NCBI GenBank assembly: GCA_910586025.1
Contig: CAJUIO010000043.1
Span: 1-28,778 of the forward strand
Length of the DNA stretch: 28,778 nt
Direction: 5' to 3'
DNA from: an uncultured Lachnospiraceae bacterium
GTDB taxonomy: Bacteria > Bacillota > Clostridia > Lachnospirales > Lachnospiraceae
The notes under the pieces were generated by a model. The model had not been told where the DNA came from. It saw only the letters and a program-made list of their open reading frames with translations, and searched no databases. The position numbers were made by a program, and so were the translations under genes. Positions 1 through 5,866 of this stretch are shown piece after piece (positions within the stretch are counted from its first letter, which is position 1; the number at the start of each line of letters is the position of its first letter).

Positions 1-422
1 GAGGCCTGTTTGAGGATGTGAGAGGGCTTTTGGAGCGTTTTGCCAGAAGGGAGCGTGGCAGCGAGGGAACCATTATTCTCTCGGTGGGTATCCTGAGCAT
101 GGTCACAGGCGTGATTTCCGTGGCTATCGTGGCGCTTGGGGATCTTATCAATGAGATCGGAGAAAAGACGGGGGTGAACCGGTACCGCCGGGCGAATCTG
201 ATGGACTGCGCGGGCTGCGTCTTCTGCTTCCTGGCCCCGTGGACGGTGCACTGCGTGATTCCGGCCCAGCTCTCCTCCCAGTTCGGGGAAGGGGCCGCAG
301 TGGCACCCGCCTCGATTCCTTTCGTGAATTATTATTCGATCTGCATGCTGGTGATCCTGATAGTGGCGGTAATTACCGGATACGGGAGGAAGCCGCCTAA
401 GGCCAATGACAGGGAGCTCTGA
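1..422 (+). CDS. NhaC-family Na+/H+ antiporter, C-terminal part (5' end outside window)
   Basis: The frame is open from base 3 to the TGA at 420-422 with no convincing start inside the window, so this is the last ~139 residues of a longer gene. Two or three hydrophobic segments are visible. The stretch RRANLMDCAGCVFCFLAPW resembles the conserved C-terminal region of NhaC-type antiporters, where a Leu/Glu-Asp-x-Gly segment precedes a LxPW motif within the membrane. The family exchanges Na+ for H+ across the cytoplasmic membrane; related members move malate/lactate or amino-acid derivatives, so the substrate is uncertain. The 90 bp after it are AT-rich, with no clear GC-rich terminator. A GTG at 18 could be misread as a start, but coding sequence clearly continues upstream of it. 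It appears unrelated to the polysaccharide locus that follows. Confidence 0.6.
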   Translation, partial: GLFEDVRGLLERFARRERGSEGTIILSVGILSMVTGVISVAIVALGDLINEIGEKTGVNRYRRANLMDCAGCVFCFLAPWTVHCVIPAQLSSQFGEGAAVAPASIPFVNYYSICMLVILIVAVITGYGRKPPKANDREL

Positions 423-468
423 AAAAAAGATAAAAAATTTTCATATTTTTCGTCCTGTCTGGAGACAA

Positions 469-500
469 ATAAGATAATATAGTTTTTGAGATTATCTTAT
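469..500 (+). promoter_or_regulatory. 10-bp perfect inverted repeat in recombinase leader
   Basis: ATAAGATAAT (469-478) and ATTATCTTAT (491-500) are perfect reverse complements separated by 12 nt, and the second arm touches the GGAGG ribosome binding site at 501-505. As RNA it would form an AT-rich hairpin beside the Shine-Dalgarno; as DNA it could be an operator. The left arm contains GATAAT, a possible -10 box, but no good -35 box lies at the right distance. Its role is inferred only from position. Confidence 0.5.
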
Positions 501-512
501 GGAGGAACGAAT

Positions 513-1358
513 ATGAATGATTGCGTGATTACGGAAAAGGAAATTATGAGGTTCAGCGTCTTTTTGAAGAGCGAGGAGCGTGAGAAGGCCACAATCGAGA
601 AATATCTGAGGGAGATACGTTTCTTTCGCAGCTGGATGGGAGAGAGGGCTGTCACAAAGGAGGCGGCTATTGAGTGGAAGGATTATCTGCAGAAGCAAGG
701 GTACGTTCCCGCAACGGTAAATGCAAAGCTTTCTGCCCTGAACAGCTTTTTTTCATTTATGGGCTGGGAACAGTGCAAGGTAAAATTCCTGCGGATTCAG
801 CGGCAGATGTTCCGAAAGCCCTCCATGGAGCTGACGAAGGAGGAATATGAGAGACTGCTGCGCACGGCAAGAGGCGCGGGAAAGGAGCGTCTGGCCCTTC
901 TGATGGAGACGATCTGCTCTACCGGAATAAGGGTCAGCGAGCTTGCCTATATCACGAGGGAGGCGGCACAGAGGGGACGGACGGAGGTGGTTCTCAAGGG
1001 AAAGATCCGGGTGATTCTTCTGCCGGGAAAGCTTTGCCGCAAGCTGCTTAAGTATGCGCAGGAGCAGGAAATCAATTCCGGAGAAATTTTTCTGACCAAG
1101 GGAGGCGGAAGCCTTTCAAGACGGCAGATCTGGAGGGAGATGAAGGAGCTGTGCAAAAAAGCGGACGTGGAGAGCTCCAAGGTATTTCCCCATAATCTGC
1201 GGCATCTGTTCGCCACTTCCTATTATGGAATCTGCAAGGACATCGTGAAGCTTGCCGACGTGCTGGGACACAGCTCCGTGGAAACTACCCGTATTTATTT
1301 ACTTACTGCCGGGGAGGAACATGTGAAAAACCTGGAACAGATGAGTCTGGTGATATGA
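513..1358 (+). CDS. Tyrosine recombinase (XerC/D-like), probable invertase of the adjacent switch
   Basis: The 281-residue protein has an N-terminal SAM-like core-binding domain (about residues 8-95) and a C-terminal catalytic domain. The full catalytic set is readable: Arg140 (TGIRVSEL), His227 and Arg230 (HNLRH), His253 (LGHSS) and the nucleophile Tyr262 (TTRIYLL). The family cuts and rejoins DNA through a 3'-phosphotyrosine link. The ATG at 513 is chosen over an in-frame TTG at 486 because GGAGG at 501-505 sits 7 nt before it. Its stop codon overlaps the left 22-bp inverted repeat, and the matching repeat lies 226 bp further on, just before the polysaccharide operon. This position strongly suggests that the gene works the switch, as with RecV-type recombinases in Clostridioides difficile and Mpi-type in Bacteroides. 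There are no phage or conjugation genes nearby, so a prophage integrase is less likely. Housekeeping XerC/D is also unlikely given the context. Confidence 0.9.
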   Translation: MNDCVITEKEIMRFSVFLKSEEREKATIEKYLREIRFFRSWMGERAVTKEAAIEWKDYLQKQGYVPATVNAKLSALNSFFSFMGWEQCKVKFLRIQRQMFRKPSMELTKEEYERLLRTARGAGKERLALLMETICSTGIRVSELAYITREAAQRGRTEVVLKGKIRVILLPGKLCRKLLKYAQEQEINSGEIFLTKGGGSLSRRQIWREMKELCKKADVESSKVFPHNLRHLFATSYYGICKDIVKLADVLGHSSVETTRIYLLTAGEEHVKNLEQMSLVI

Positions 1359-1378
1359 CGGAATCAATATTCTGTCCA
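1357..1378 (+). repeat. Left inverted repeat of putative invertible segment
   Basis: This 22-bp site matches the reverse complement of 1583-1604 at 20 of 22 positions. The perfect shared core is GAATCAATATTCTG. The site is itself a dyad: arms GACGGAAT and ATTCTGTC flank an asymmetric CAAT centre, which is the layout expected of a tyrosine recombinase core site. Its first two bases are the last two bases of the recombinase stop codon, so inversion would leave that gene intact. Confidence 0.85.
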
Positions 1379-1399
1379 TTATGAAATAAGACATTACAT

Positions 1400-1429
1400 A
1401 TTATATCACATACAATTCCGGAATTTCAA
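1400..1429 (-). promoter_or_regulatory. Strong sigma-A promoter inside the invertible segment, pointing left
   Basis: On the minus strand the -35 box TTGAAA (1429-1424) is followed by an 18-bp spacer and the perfect -10 box TATAAT (1405-1400). TGA directly before the -10 makes an extended TGnTATAAT element. Transcription would start near 1393 and run across the left repeat into the 3' end of the recombinase gene as antisense RNA. It is the best promoter in the first 14 kb of the window. Confidence 0.85.
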
Positions 1430-1457
1430 TATGATTCTGTGAATTCGAGCATTAGAA

Positions 1458-1499
1458 AATAAGGACGTAAAGGTTTTTACTGCGTCCTTATTTTTTTTC
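1458..1499 (+). terminator. Rho-independent terminator near the centre of the switch
   Basis: AATAAGGACG (1458-1467) pairs perfectly with CGTCCTTATT (1483-1492). An inner GTAAA/TTTAC stem lies around a GGTT loop, and a run of T reaches 1498. The strong T-tract serves + strand transcripts, so in this orientation it would stop recombinase read-through into the polysaccharide operon. On the minus strand the A-rich left flank gives a weaker U-tract, so it may work partly in both directions. Confidence 0.85.
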
Positions 1500-1582
1500 G
1501 CCGTTTTATATGCCTTCAGACAGAGAAAAAAAGAATTATTGCGTAAAATTGGGAAAATATTACATATTACTTCCAAATATGG

Positions 1583-1604
1583 TGGTCAGAATATTGATTC
1601 TGTC
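1583..1604 (-). repeat. Right inverted repeat of putative invertible segment
   Basis: The reverse complement of this site reads GACAGAAT, CAAT, ATTCTGACCA and differs from the left repeat at two positions. Because the CAAT centre faces the opposite way from the left site, strand exchange between the two sites would invert rather than delete the DNA between them. The site lies 43 bp before the start codon of the metallophosphoesterase gene and would be part of its mRNA leader in the ON state. Confidence 0.85.
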
Positions 1605-1647
1605 TACAATATCATAAATTTATAAAAGGTTACAGGGAGGATAAAAT

Positions 1648-2511
1648 ATGTGGAAGCGGCGCATGGCGGGAATTTTGTTTGTGCTCCTTGCTTTTGCGGG
1701 AATTTTTTTCATTGGACGGTACGTGGGATCGGATGAGCTGGAAGTCACCTATTACCATCTCTACTCACCAAAGATTACGGGCTCTGCAAATACCCGCATA
1801 GTGGTTTTGTCAGATTTACATAACCGGGAATTCGGCACGGGCAACGAGGAGCTTATAGTGCGGACTGCGGATCTGAAGCCTGATCTGATCATCATGGCGG
1901 GGGACATGGTCAATGCCTATGAGGATAATCTTGATATCATACTGAGCCTGTGCGAGAGCCTGATGAAGATTGCGCCTGTTTACTATGGGCCGGGGAATCA
2001 TGAGAATCATCTGTTCTATGAGAAGGGAAGCCCCCTGGAGAGCCTGCTTGTGGAAAAGGGCGTTCATGTCCTGGTGAACCGGGCGGAAGAGGTGACGGTT
2101 CACAAGACGACTTTTCTTATCGGCGGTCTCACCACGGCTCCGGAAGGGTATGAAGAGTACGGTGCGCAATTCATAGAGGAATATGAGAAGAGCGATGATT
2201 TCAAGCTGCTGATCGCCCATTATCCCAGCCTTTACTATGAGGCGCTGTCGGATGCGCAAATTGATCTCGGCATCTGCGGCCACTATCACGGCGGTCTGGT
2301 GAGGCTTCCTTTCGTTGGCGGACTGTATCACGGAGATACCGGGCTTTTTCCGAAATACAGCGGAGGGATGTACCGTCTGCCCCACAGTACGGTCTTTGTG
2401 TCGAGAGGGATGGAGGATCACAGCGGCTTTCCCCGCATTAACAACAGACCTGAACTGGCTGTCATTGACGTGAACGGCCGGCAGGAAGCAGAATTTCCAA
2501 ATAAGGAGTGA
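1648..2511 (+). CDS. Membrane-anchored calcineurin-like metallophosphoesterase
   Basis: The 287-residue protein has an N-terminal transmembrane anchor (about residues 7-25) followed by a complete metallophosphoesterase domain. Metal-binding motifs occur in the usual order: SDLHN (Asp56, His58), GDMVN (Asp86), GNHEN (Asn117, His118), AHYP (His191) and GHYHGG (His212, His214). The domain resembles YkuE/YaeI-type enzymes, which are membrane-associated phosphohydrolases acting outside or at the membrane; the substrate here is unknown. AGGGAGG at 1634-1640 lies 7 nt before the ATG. It is the first gene behind the invertible promoter, and the next gene starts 7 bp after its stop, so it is probably co-transcribed with the polysaccharide genes. 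A role in removing phosphate from a lipid carrier or from the polymer is possible but is only inference. Confidence 0.85.
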   Translation: MWKRRMAGILFVLLAFAGIFFIGRYVGSDELEVTYYHLYSPKITGSANTRIVVLSDLHNREFGTGNEELIVRTADLKPDLIIMAGDMVNAYEDNLDIILSLCESLMKIAPVYYGPGNHENHLFYEKGSPLESLLVEKGVHVLVNRAEEVTVHKTTFLIGGLTTAPEGYEEYGAQFIEEYEKSDDFKLLIAHYPSLYYEALSDAQIDLGICGHYHGGLVRLPFVGGLYHGDTGLFPKYSGGMYRLPHSTVFVSRGMEDHSGFPRINNRPELAVIDVNGRQEAEFPNKE

Positions 2512-2518
2512 AGATAAT

Positions 2519-3958
2519 ATGATTCTGGTAAATTTGATTGTCCCGATTCTGACGTGTTGTCTGTTTCTTTTATACATAACTCTGGGGTGCCGGTTTTTCA
2601 TGGTAAAGTCGAAGCTTCCCGCCTTTGGGCTGAAGGGAGGGCTTGCGGGTCTGGTTGGGAAAAGAAGACGGCTTGCGGTGTGTGGAATTGTCTTTTTCGC
2701 AGTCTGTTATGCGGCGCAGATGTCCGCCTGGGCCTGGTCGCCGGATATGCTGATGGCCTTCAACTATGAGGAGGCGGCACGGGGACAGAATCCTAATTCC
2801 ACCAGGTTCAATGAGTCAAATATTCTTCAGAGACAGGTTCTTGAGAAGGTGATTGAAAGAGGCTCTCTGTCCATGAGCGCGGAGGAGCTGGCCGGCTTTC
2901 TCACCATATCTACCCCGCTGGATGCGGAGAAACTGGATACCACTCAGGAGTCAGATATGAAGATATCCACAGAATACTGGATTCACTGCTCGGAAAAGGT
3001 GTCTTTGTACGGCACAAAGCCTCAGGAGGTTCTGGGCTTTCTGGCGGATGTGTACTGGGAGGAGTTTACGAGGGGCTATGCGGAGAATGATGACGTGCTG
3101 GATCTGTCCTTTGACGAGCTGGAAGGGATGGAGTATCTGGATGTAAAGAATTATCTGCAGATGCAGGCAAACAAGCTGAAAAATTATCTTCCCGGCTACA
3201 GCAGCGAGAGCAGCAGCTTCCGCGCCCCGGGAAGCGAGGAGACCTTTGCGTCCCTGAGTAAAAAGATCGACAACTTTATCGAGATCGAGCTGGAACGCTA
3301 CGAGGCCTTTGTTCTTGAAAACGGGCTCTCCGCAAACAGGAATACCTATCAGTCGAGGATGCAGTATGTAAACCGGCTTCTGGATACGGAAAGAAAGAAG
3401 GATATGGCGGCTCATGACGTGCGCATAGAGGCCATTGATATGTACGATGCCTTTATGACCCGTTTCGTGTTGATTCCGACCTATGACACCGAACAGGAAT
3501 TTTACATGTCACGAACAAAGGTGGGCGTGGATTATTTTGCGGAGGAGGCAAAGGAGCTTCTGGAGGAGGCGACGGAGCTGGTGGAGAAGATAGAGCATAA
3601 CAGCTATGCCAACGGACAGGTCGGCATCTCCCATGCCTCGCCTGATGTCTATGCCCGGGCGGATGAGCGGATCGGGGAGCTCAAGGCGGAGCTTGTGAAC
3701 CTGGCTTCCCAGAGCAGAAAGCTGTGCGATGCCTATGTGAGGGAAAAAAGGGACGGGTATATCCAGGTGAGCTTCTCCTCGCCGTCCATGGCGGCCGGAG
3801 CGGTGAAGGCGATGCTTCTTACGTTTCTCTTTACTGTTGTCATGAGCGGGCTTATCATACTGGAGCCCTATTACAGAGAAAAGCGCGAGGGCCGTGTGGC
3901 CATACGCAGGGAAAGGAAGGCAGAAAGAAAACAGAAGAAGGAGGAAGCTGACAAATGA
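2519..3958 (+). CDS. Wzz-like membrane protein (putative polysaccharide co-polymerase)
   Basis: The 479-residue protein has hydrophobic segments at about residues 3-24 and 52-72, a long charged, partly coiled-coil region (about 85-425), a third hydrophobic segment (about 428-450) and a Lys/Arg/Glu-rich tail. Two terminal membrane segments around a large helical extracytoplasmic domain is the layout of Wzz/polysaccharide co-polymerase proteins, which set chain length. No catalytic motif is seen. Its middle part aligns by eye with the next protein: 'EYLDVKNYLQMQANKL' here against 'DYLEMAEVMDTTLDNI' there, then FR, F and L at equivalent spacings. The pair may therefore be divergent paralogues that assemble together. 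AAGGAG at 2503-2508 precedes the ATG, and the stop overlaps the next start (ATGA). Family assignment is by architecture and context, not by a recognised signature. Confidence 0.6.
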   Translation: MILVNLIVPILTCCLFLLYITLGCRFFMVKSKLPAFGLKGGLAGLVGKRRRLAVCGIVFFAVCYAAQMSAWAWSPDMLMAFNYEEAARGQNPNSTRFNESNILQRQVLEKVIERGSLSMSAEELAGFLTISTPLDAEKLDTTQESDMKISTEYWIHCSEKVSLYGTKPQEVLGFLADVYWEEFTRGYAENDDVLDLSFDELEGMEYLDVKNYLQMQANKLKNYLPGYSSESSSFRAPGSEETFASLSKKIDNFIEIELERYEAFVLENGLSANRNTYQSRMQYVNRLLDTERKKDMAAHDVRIEAIDMYDAFMTRFVLIPTYDTEQEFYMSRTKVGVDYFAEEAKELLEEATELVEKIEHNSYANGQVGISHASPDVYARADERIGELKAELVNLASQSRKLCDAYVREKRDGYIQVSFSSPSMAAGAVKAMLLTFLFTVVMSGLIILEPYYREKREGRVAIRRERKAERKQKKEEADK

Positions 3959-5847
3959 AAGAACTGGATGTATTCCGCTATCTGAAAAAGTACCGCACTA
4001 TGATTATCGCTTTTTCCATTCTGGCAGGTATTGCGTTTTTTCTGGCGGCACAACTTTATATTCAGCAATATACTGCGGTCACGGTGATTGAGTATACCGG
4101 TTCCCGGGCTGCCGAGGGACTTTCGCCGGACGGAAGCGACATCGACACCACGGAAATTTATGCCACAAATCTTGTGAGCCAGGCGATGAAGGAGCTTGGC
4201 ATAGATTACACGGAAGCGACTGCGGACGGCATCCGCATGAACATTCATGTGGAGCCGGTGATCACGCAGGAGGATCTTCTGGTTCAGCAGGCCAAGCTGG
4301 ACAACGGGGAGAAGGACTATGAGATCAAGCCCACCCGGTATGTGATTTCCTTTAACTGCGGCGTGGGAAACGGCAAGGAATATCCCCGAAAGGTTCTCAA
4401 TCAGATCCTTCAGGAATATGCCAGCTACTATGGAAAAAACCATGTCAATACCTCCCTGGCGGCCAACCCGGTCAGTGACATCACCACCAAGGGCTATGAT
4501 TATCTGGAGATGGCCGAGGTTATGGACACGACTCTCGACAATATCACGGAGCATCTTACGGACAAGGTGGAATGGAACGAAGAATTCCGTTCCAGCAGAA
4601 CGGGCTACGGCTTTCAGGATCTTCTGGACGAATTTGAGTTTATCAGGGAGGTGGAGGTCAGACAGCTGCTCTCCGAGATCCTTGAGGGACGGATCACCAA
4701 GGACAGGGACCTGCTTTTGGACAAATATAAGAACCGGAACAATAATCTGGAAATTTCCAACAGTGCGGCATCCTTCGAGATTGAACGGATCCGGGGAATC
4801 ATCACCTCCTATGAAAACGCTATGGGGGAATTCAATTCCGGTTCCGCGGCTCTTTCCGAATCCGACCTGAACGAGGAGGACAGATTCGACTCCCTGCAGA
4901 ACAATGTTCTGCCCCATGTTTATGATGACTGGAACCGGGATGAGGACGGGAACTGGAACCCTGTGGACCGGACGGCGGAATATGACCAGCTGCTGATGAA
5001 GTATATTGAGGACCGCACACTCTTTGAACAGAATCTGGTCGAGAAGGAATATAACGACTATATTATCAGCGTGTTCGGACGGGCGGCGGTTTCGTCCGAG
5101 GAAGCACAGAGCAGGATCCAGGAGGAAATCAGCCATCTGGCGGAAAAGATCAATGCTCTGCAGATTATTTATTACGAGACAAATGATGAGTACAACGAGT
5201 ATCTCGGTGCACAGAATATCGTGATGCTTTCCAGCGTGAGAGTCACGGAGAGATTCCCGATTATGATTTTCACGATCCTGATCGTGATCATCTTTGGGGT
5301 GCTGGGCTGTGCCGGTGCGGCGCTCTTTGGAAGAATTGAAGATTTCATTGAATACTATGCTTTTACAAGCAAGGTGGACGGTCTTCCCAACCGGGCAAAA
5401 TGCGATCAGTTTATTGCAATCCGGGAAAGACGCCCCATTCCGGAAAGCTTTGCGTGTATTGTGTTCAAGCTTGTCAATCTTCAGATGGAAAACGCGCGAC
5501 TGGGACGGGAGGCCGGCGATCAGCTGATCAAGGATTTTGTGGAGATCCTCACCTCTGTATTCGTTCCCTCAGACAAGATGTTTGTGGGTAATAACGGTGC
5601 GGGCCAGTATCTGATCTTTGCGGAGAACCTGGAAAAGGAGCAGGTGAATGCTGCCATGTTCCAGATCAGCGTCGTCCTTACGGAAAAGGCGAAGGAATGT
5701 GGTTATTTTATCGAGCTGCAGAGCGGATTTGCCTGTGCGGGCGAGGAAAAATGCTACTATATCCGGGAGCTTCTCTCTACCGCAATGAAGCGGGTGGGCG
5801 GTAAAAGGGCAGAGAAGACGGCGAAAGCGCAGGCGGATGCCGTCTGA
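3955..5847 (+). CDS. Wzz-like protein fused to a degenerate GGDEF domain
   Basis: This is a 630-residue fusion. Residues about 1-460 look like a Wzz/polysaccharide co-polymerase: a short cytoplasmic start (MKELDVFRYLKKYRT), TM about 16-36, a long helical extracytoplasmic region and TM about 434-459. Residues about 465-620 look like a GGDEF domain, starting at KVDGLPNRAKCDQF, the usual DxLTGLxNR region. The GGDEF signature itself is replaced by NNGAG (546-550), and no Arg fits an RxxD inhibitory site, so diguanylate cyclase activity is unlikely. Degenerate GGDEF domains can act as c-di-GMP receptors in polysaccharide systems (PelD, YdaK), which suggests, without proving, allosteric control of chain length or export. 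Its start overlaps the upstream stop, consistent with translational coupling to its Wzz-like partner. Confidence 0.7.
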   Translation: MKELDVFRYLKKYRTMIIAFSILAGIAFFLAAQLYIQQYTAVTVIEYTGSRAAEGLSPDGSDIDTTEIYATNLVSQAMKELGIDYTEATADGIRMNIHVEPVITQEDLLVQQAKLDNGEKDYEIKPTRYVISFNCGVGNGKEYPRKVLNQILQEYASYYGKNHVNTSLAANPVSDITTKGYDYLEMAEVMDTTLDNITEHLTDKVEWNEEFRSSRTGYGFQDLLDEFEFIREVEVRQLLSEILEGRITKDRDLLLDKYKNRNNNLEISNSAASFEIERIRGIITSYENAMGEFNSGSAALSESDLNEEDRFDSLQNNVLPHVYDDWNRDEDGNWNPVDRTAEYDQLLMKYIEDRTLFEQNLVEKEYNDYIISVFGRAAVSSEEAQSRIQEEISHLAEKINALQIIYYETNDEYNEYLGAQNIVMLSSVRVTERFPIMIFTILIVIIFGVLGCAGAALFGRIEDFIEYYAFTSKVDGLPNRAKCDQFIAIRERRPIPESFACIVFKLVNLQMENARLGREAGDQLIKDFVEILTSVFVPSDKMFVGNNGAGQYLIFAENLEKEQVNAAMFQISVVLTEKAKECGYFIELQSGFACAGEEKCYYIRELLSTAMKRVGGKRAEKTAKAQADAV

Positions 5848-5866
5848 TGAAAAGGAGGGGCTAAGC

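Larger units (their letters stand above)
1357..1604. other. Putative invertible promoter segment (inverton), OFF orientation
   Basis: This AT-rich 248-bp segment is bounded by inverted 22-bp recombinase-type sites and lies between the recombinase and the first gene of the polysaccharide operon. It contains one strong promoter (1400-1429, minus strand) and one hairpin terminator (1458-1499). As assembled, the promoter points back into the recombinase, and I see no strong rightward promoter before the ATG at 1648. Inversion converts position x to 2961-x. That places the -35 box at 1532-1537, the -10 box at 1556-1561 and transcription start near 1568, facing the operon. The repeats, promoter and terminator are read directly from the sequence; switching itself is inferred. 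Confidence 0.8.

Noticed and set aside
513..1358. Recombinase as integrase of a prophage or conjugative element
   Set aside because: No phage, plasmid or transfer genes and no tRNA attachment site are nearby, while paired inverted sites flank a promoter right after the gene.
1539..1566. TTGCGT...TACATA as a rightward promoter inside the switch
   Set aside because: The -10 match is poor (3 of 6) and alternatives need bad spacing, in contrast to the near-consensus leftward promoter.
1605..1610. TACAAT as a -10 box of a constitutive rightward promoter for the polysaccharide operon
   Set aside because: No acceptable -35 box lies 15-19 bp upstream and there is no correctly spaced extended -10 TG, so it is at most very weak.
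3871..5136. Long minus-strand open frame (421 codons) opposite the two Wzz-like genes
   Set aside because: It overlaps two well-supported + strand genes with proper ribosome sites, has no recognisable domain, and its composition looks like a shadow of a GC-skewed coding strand.
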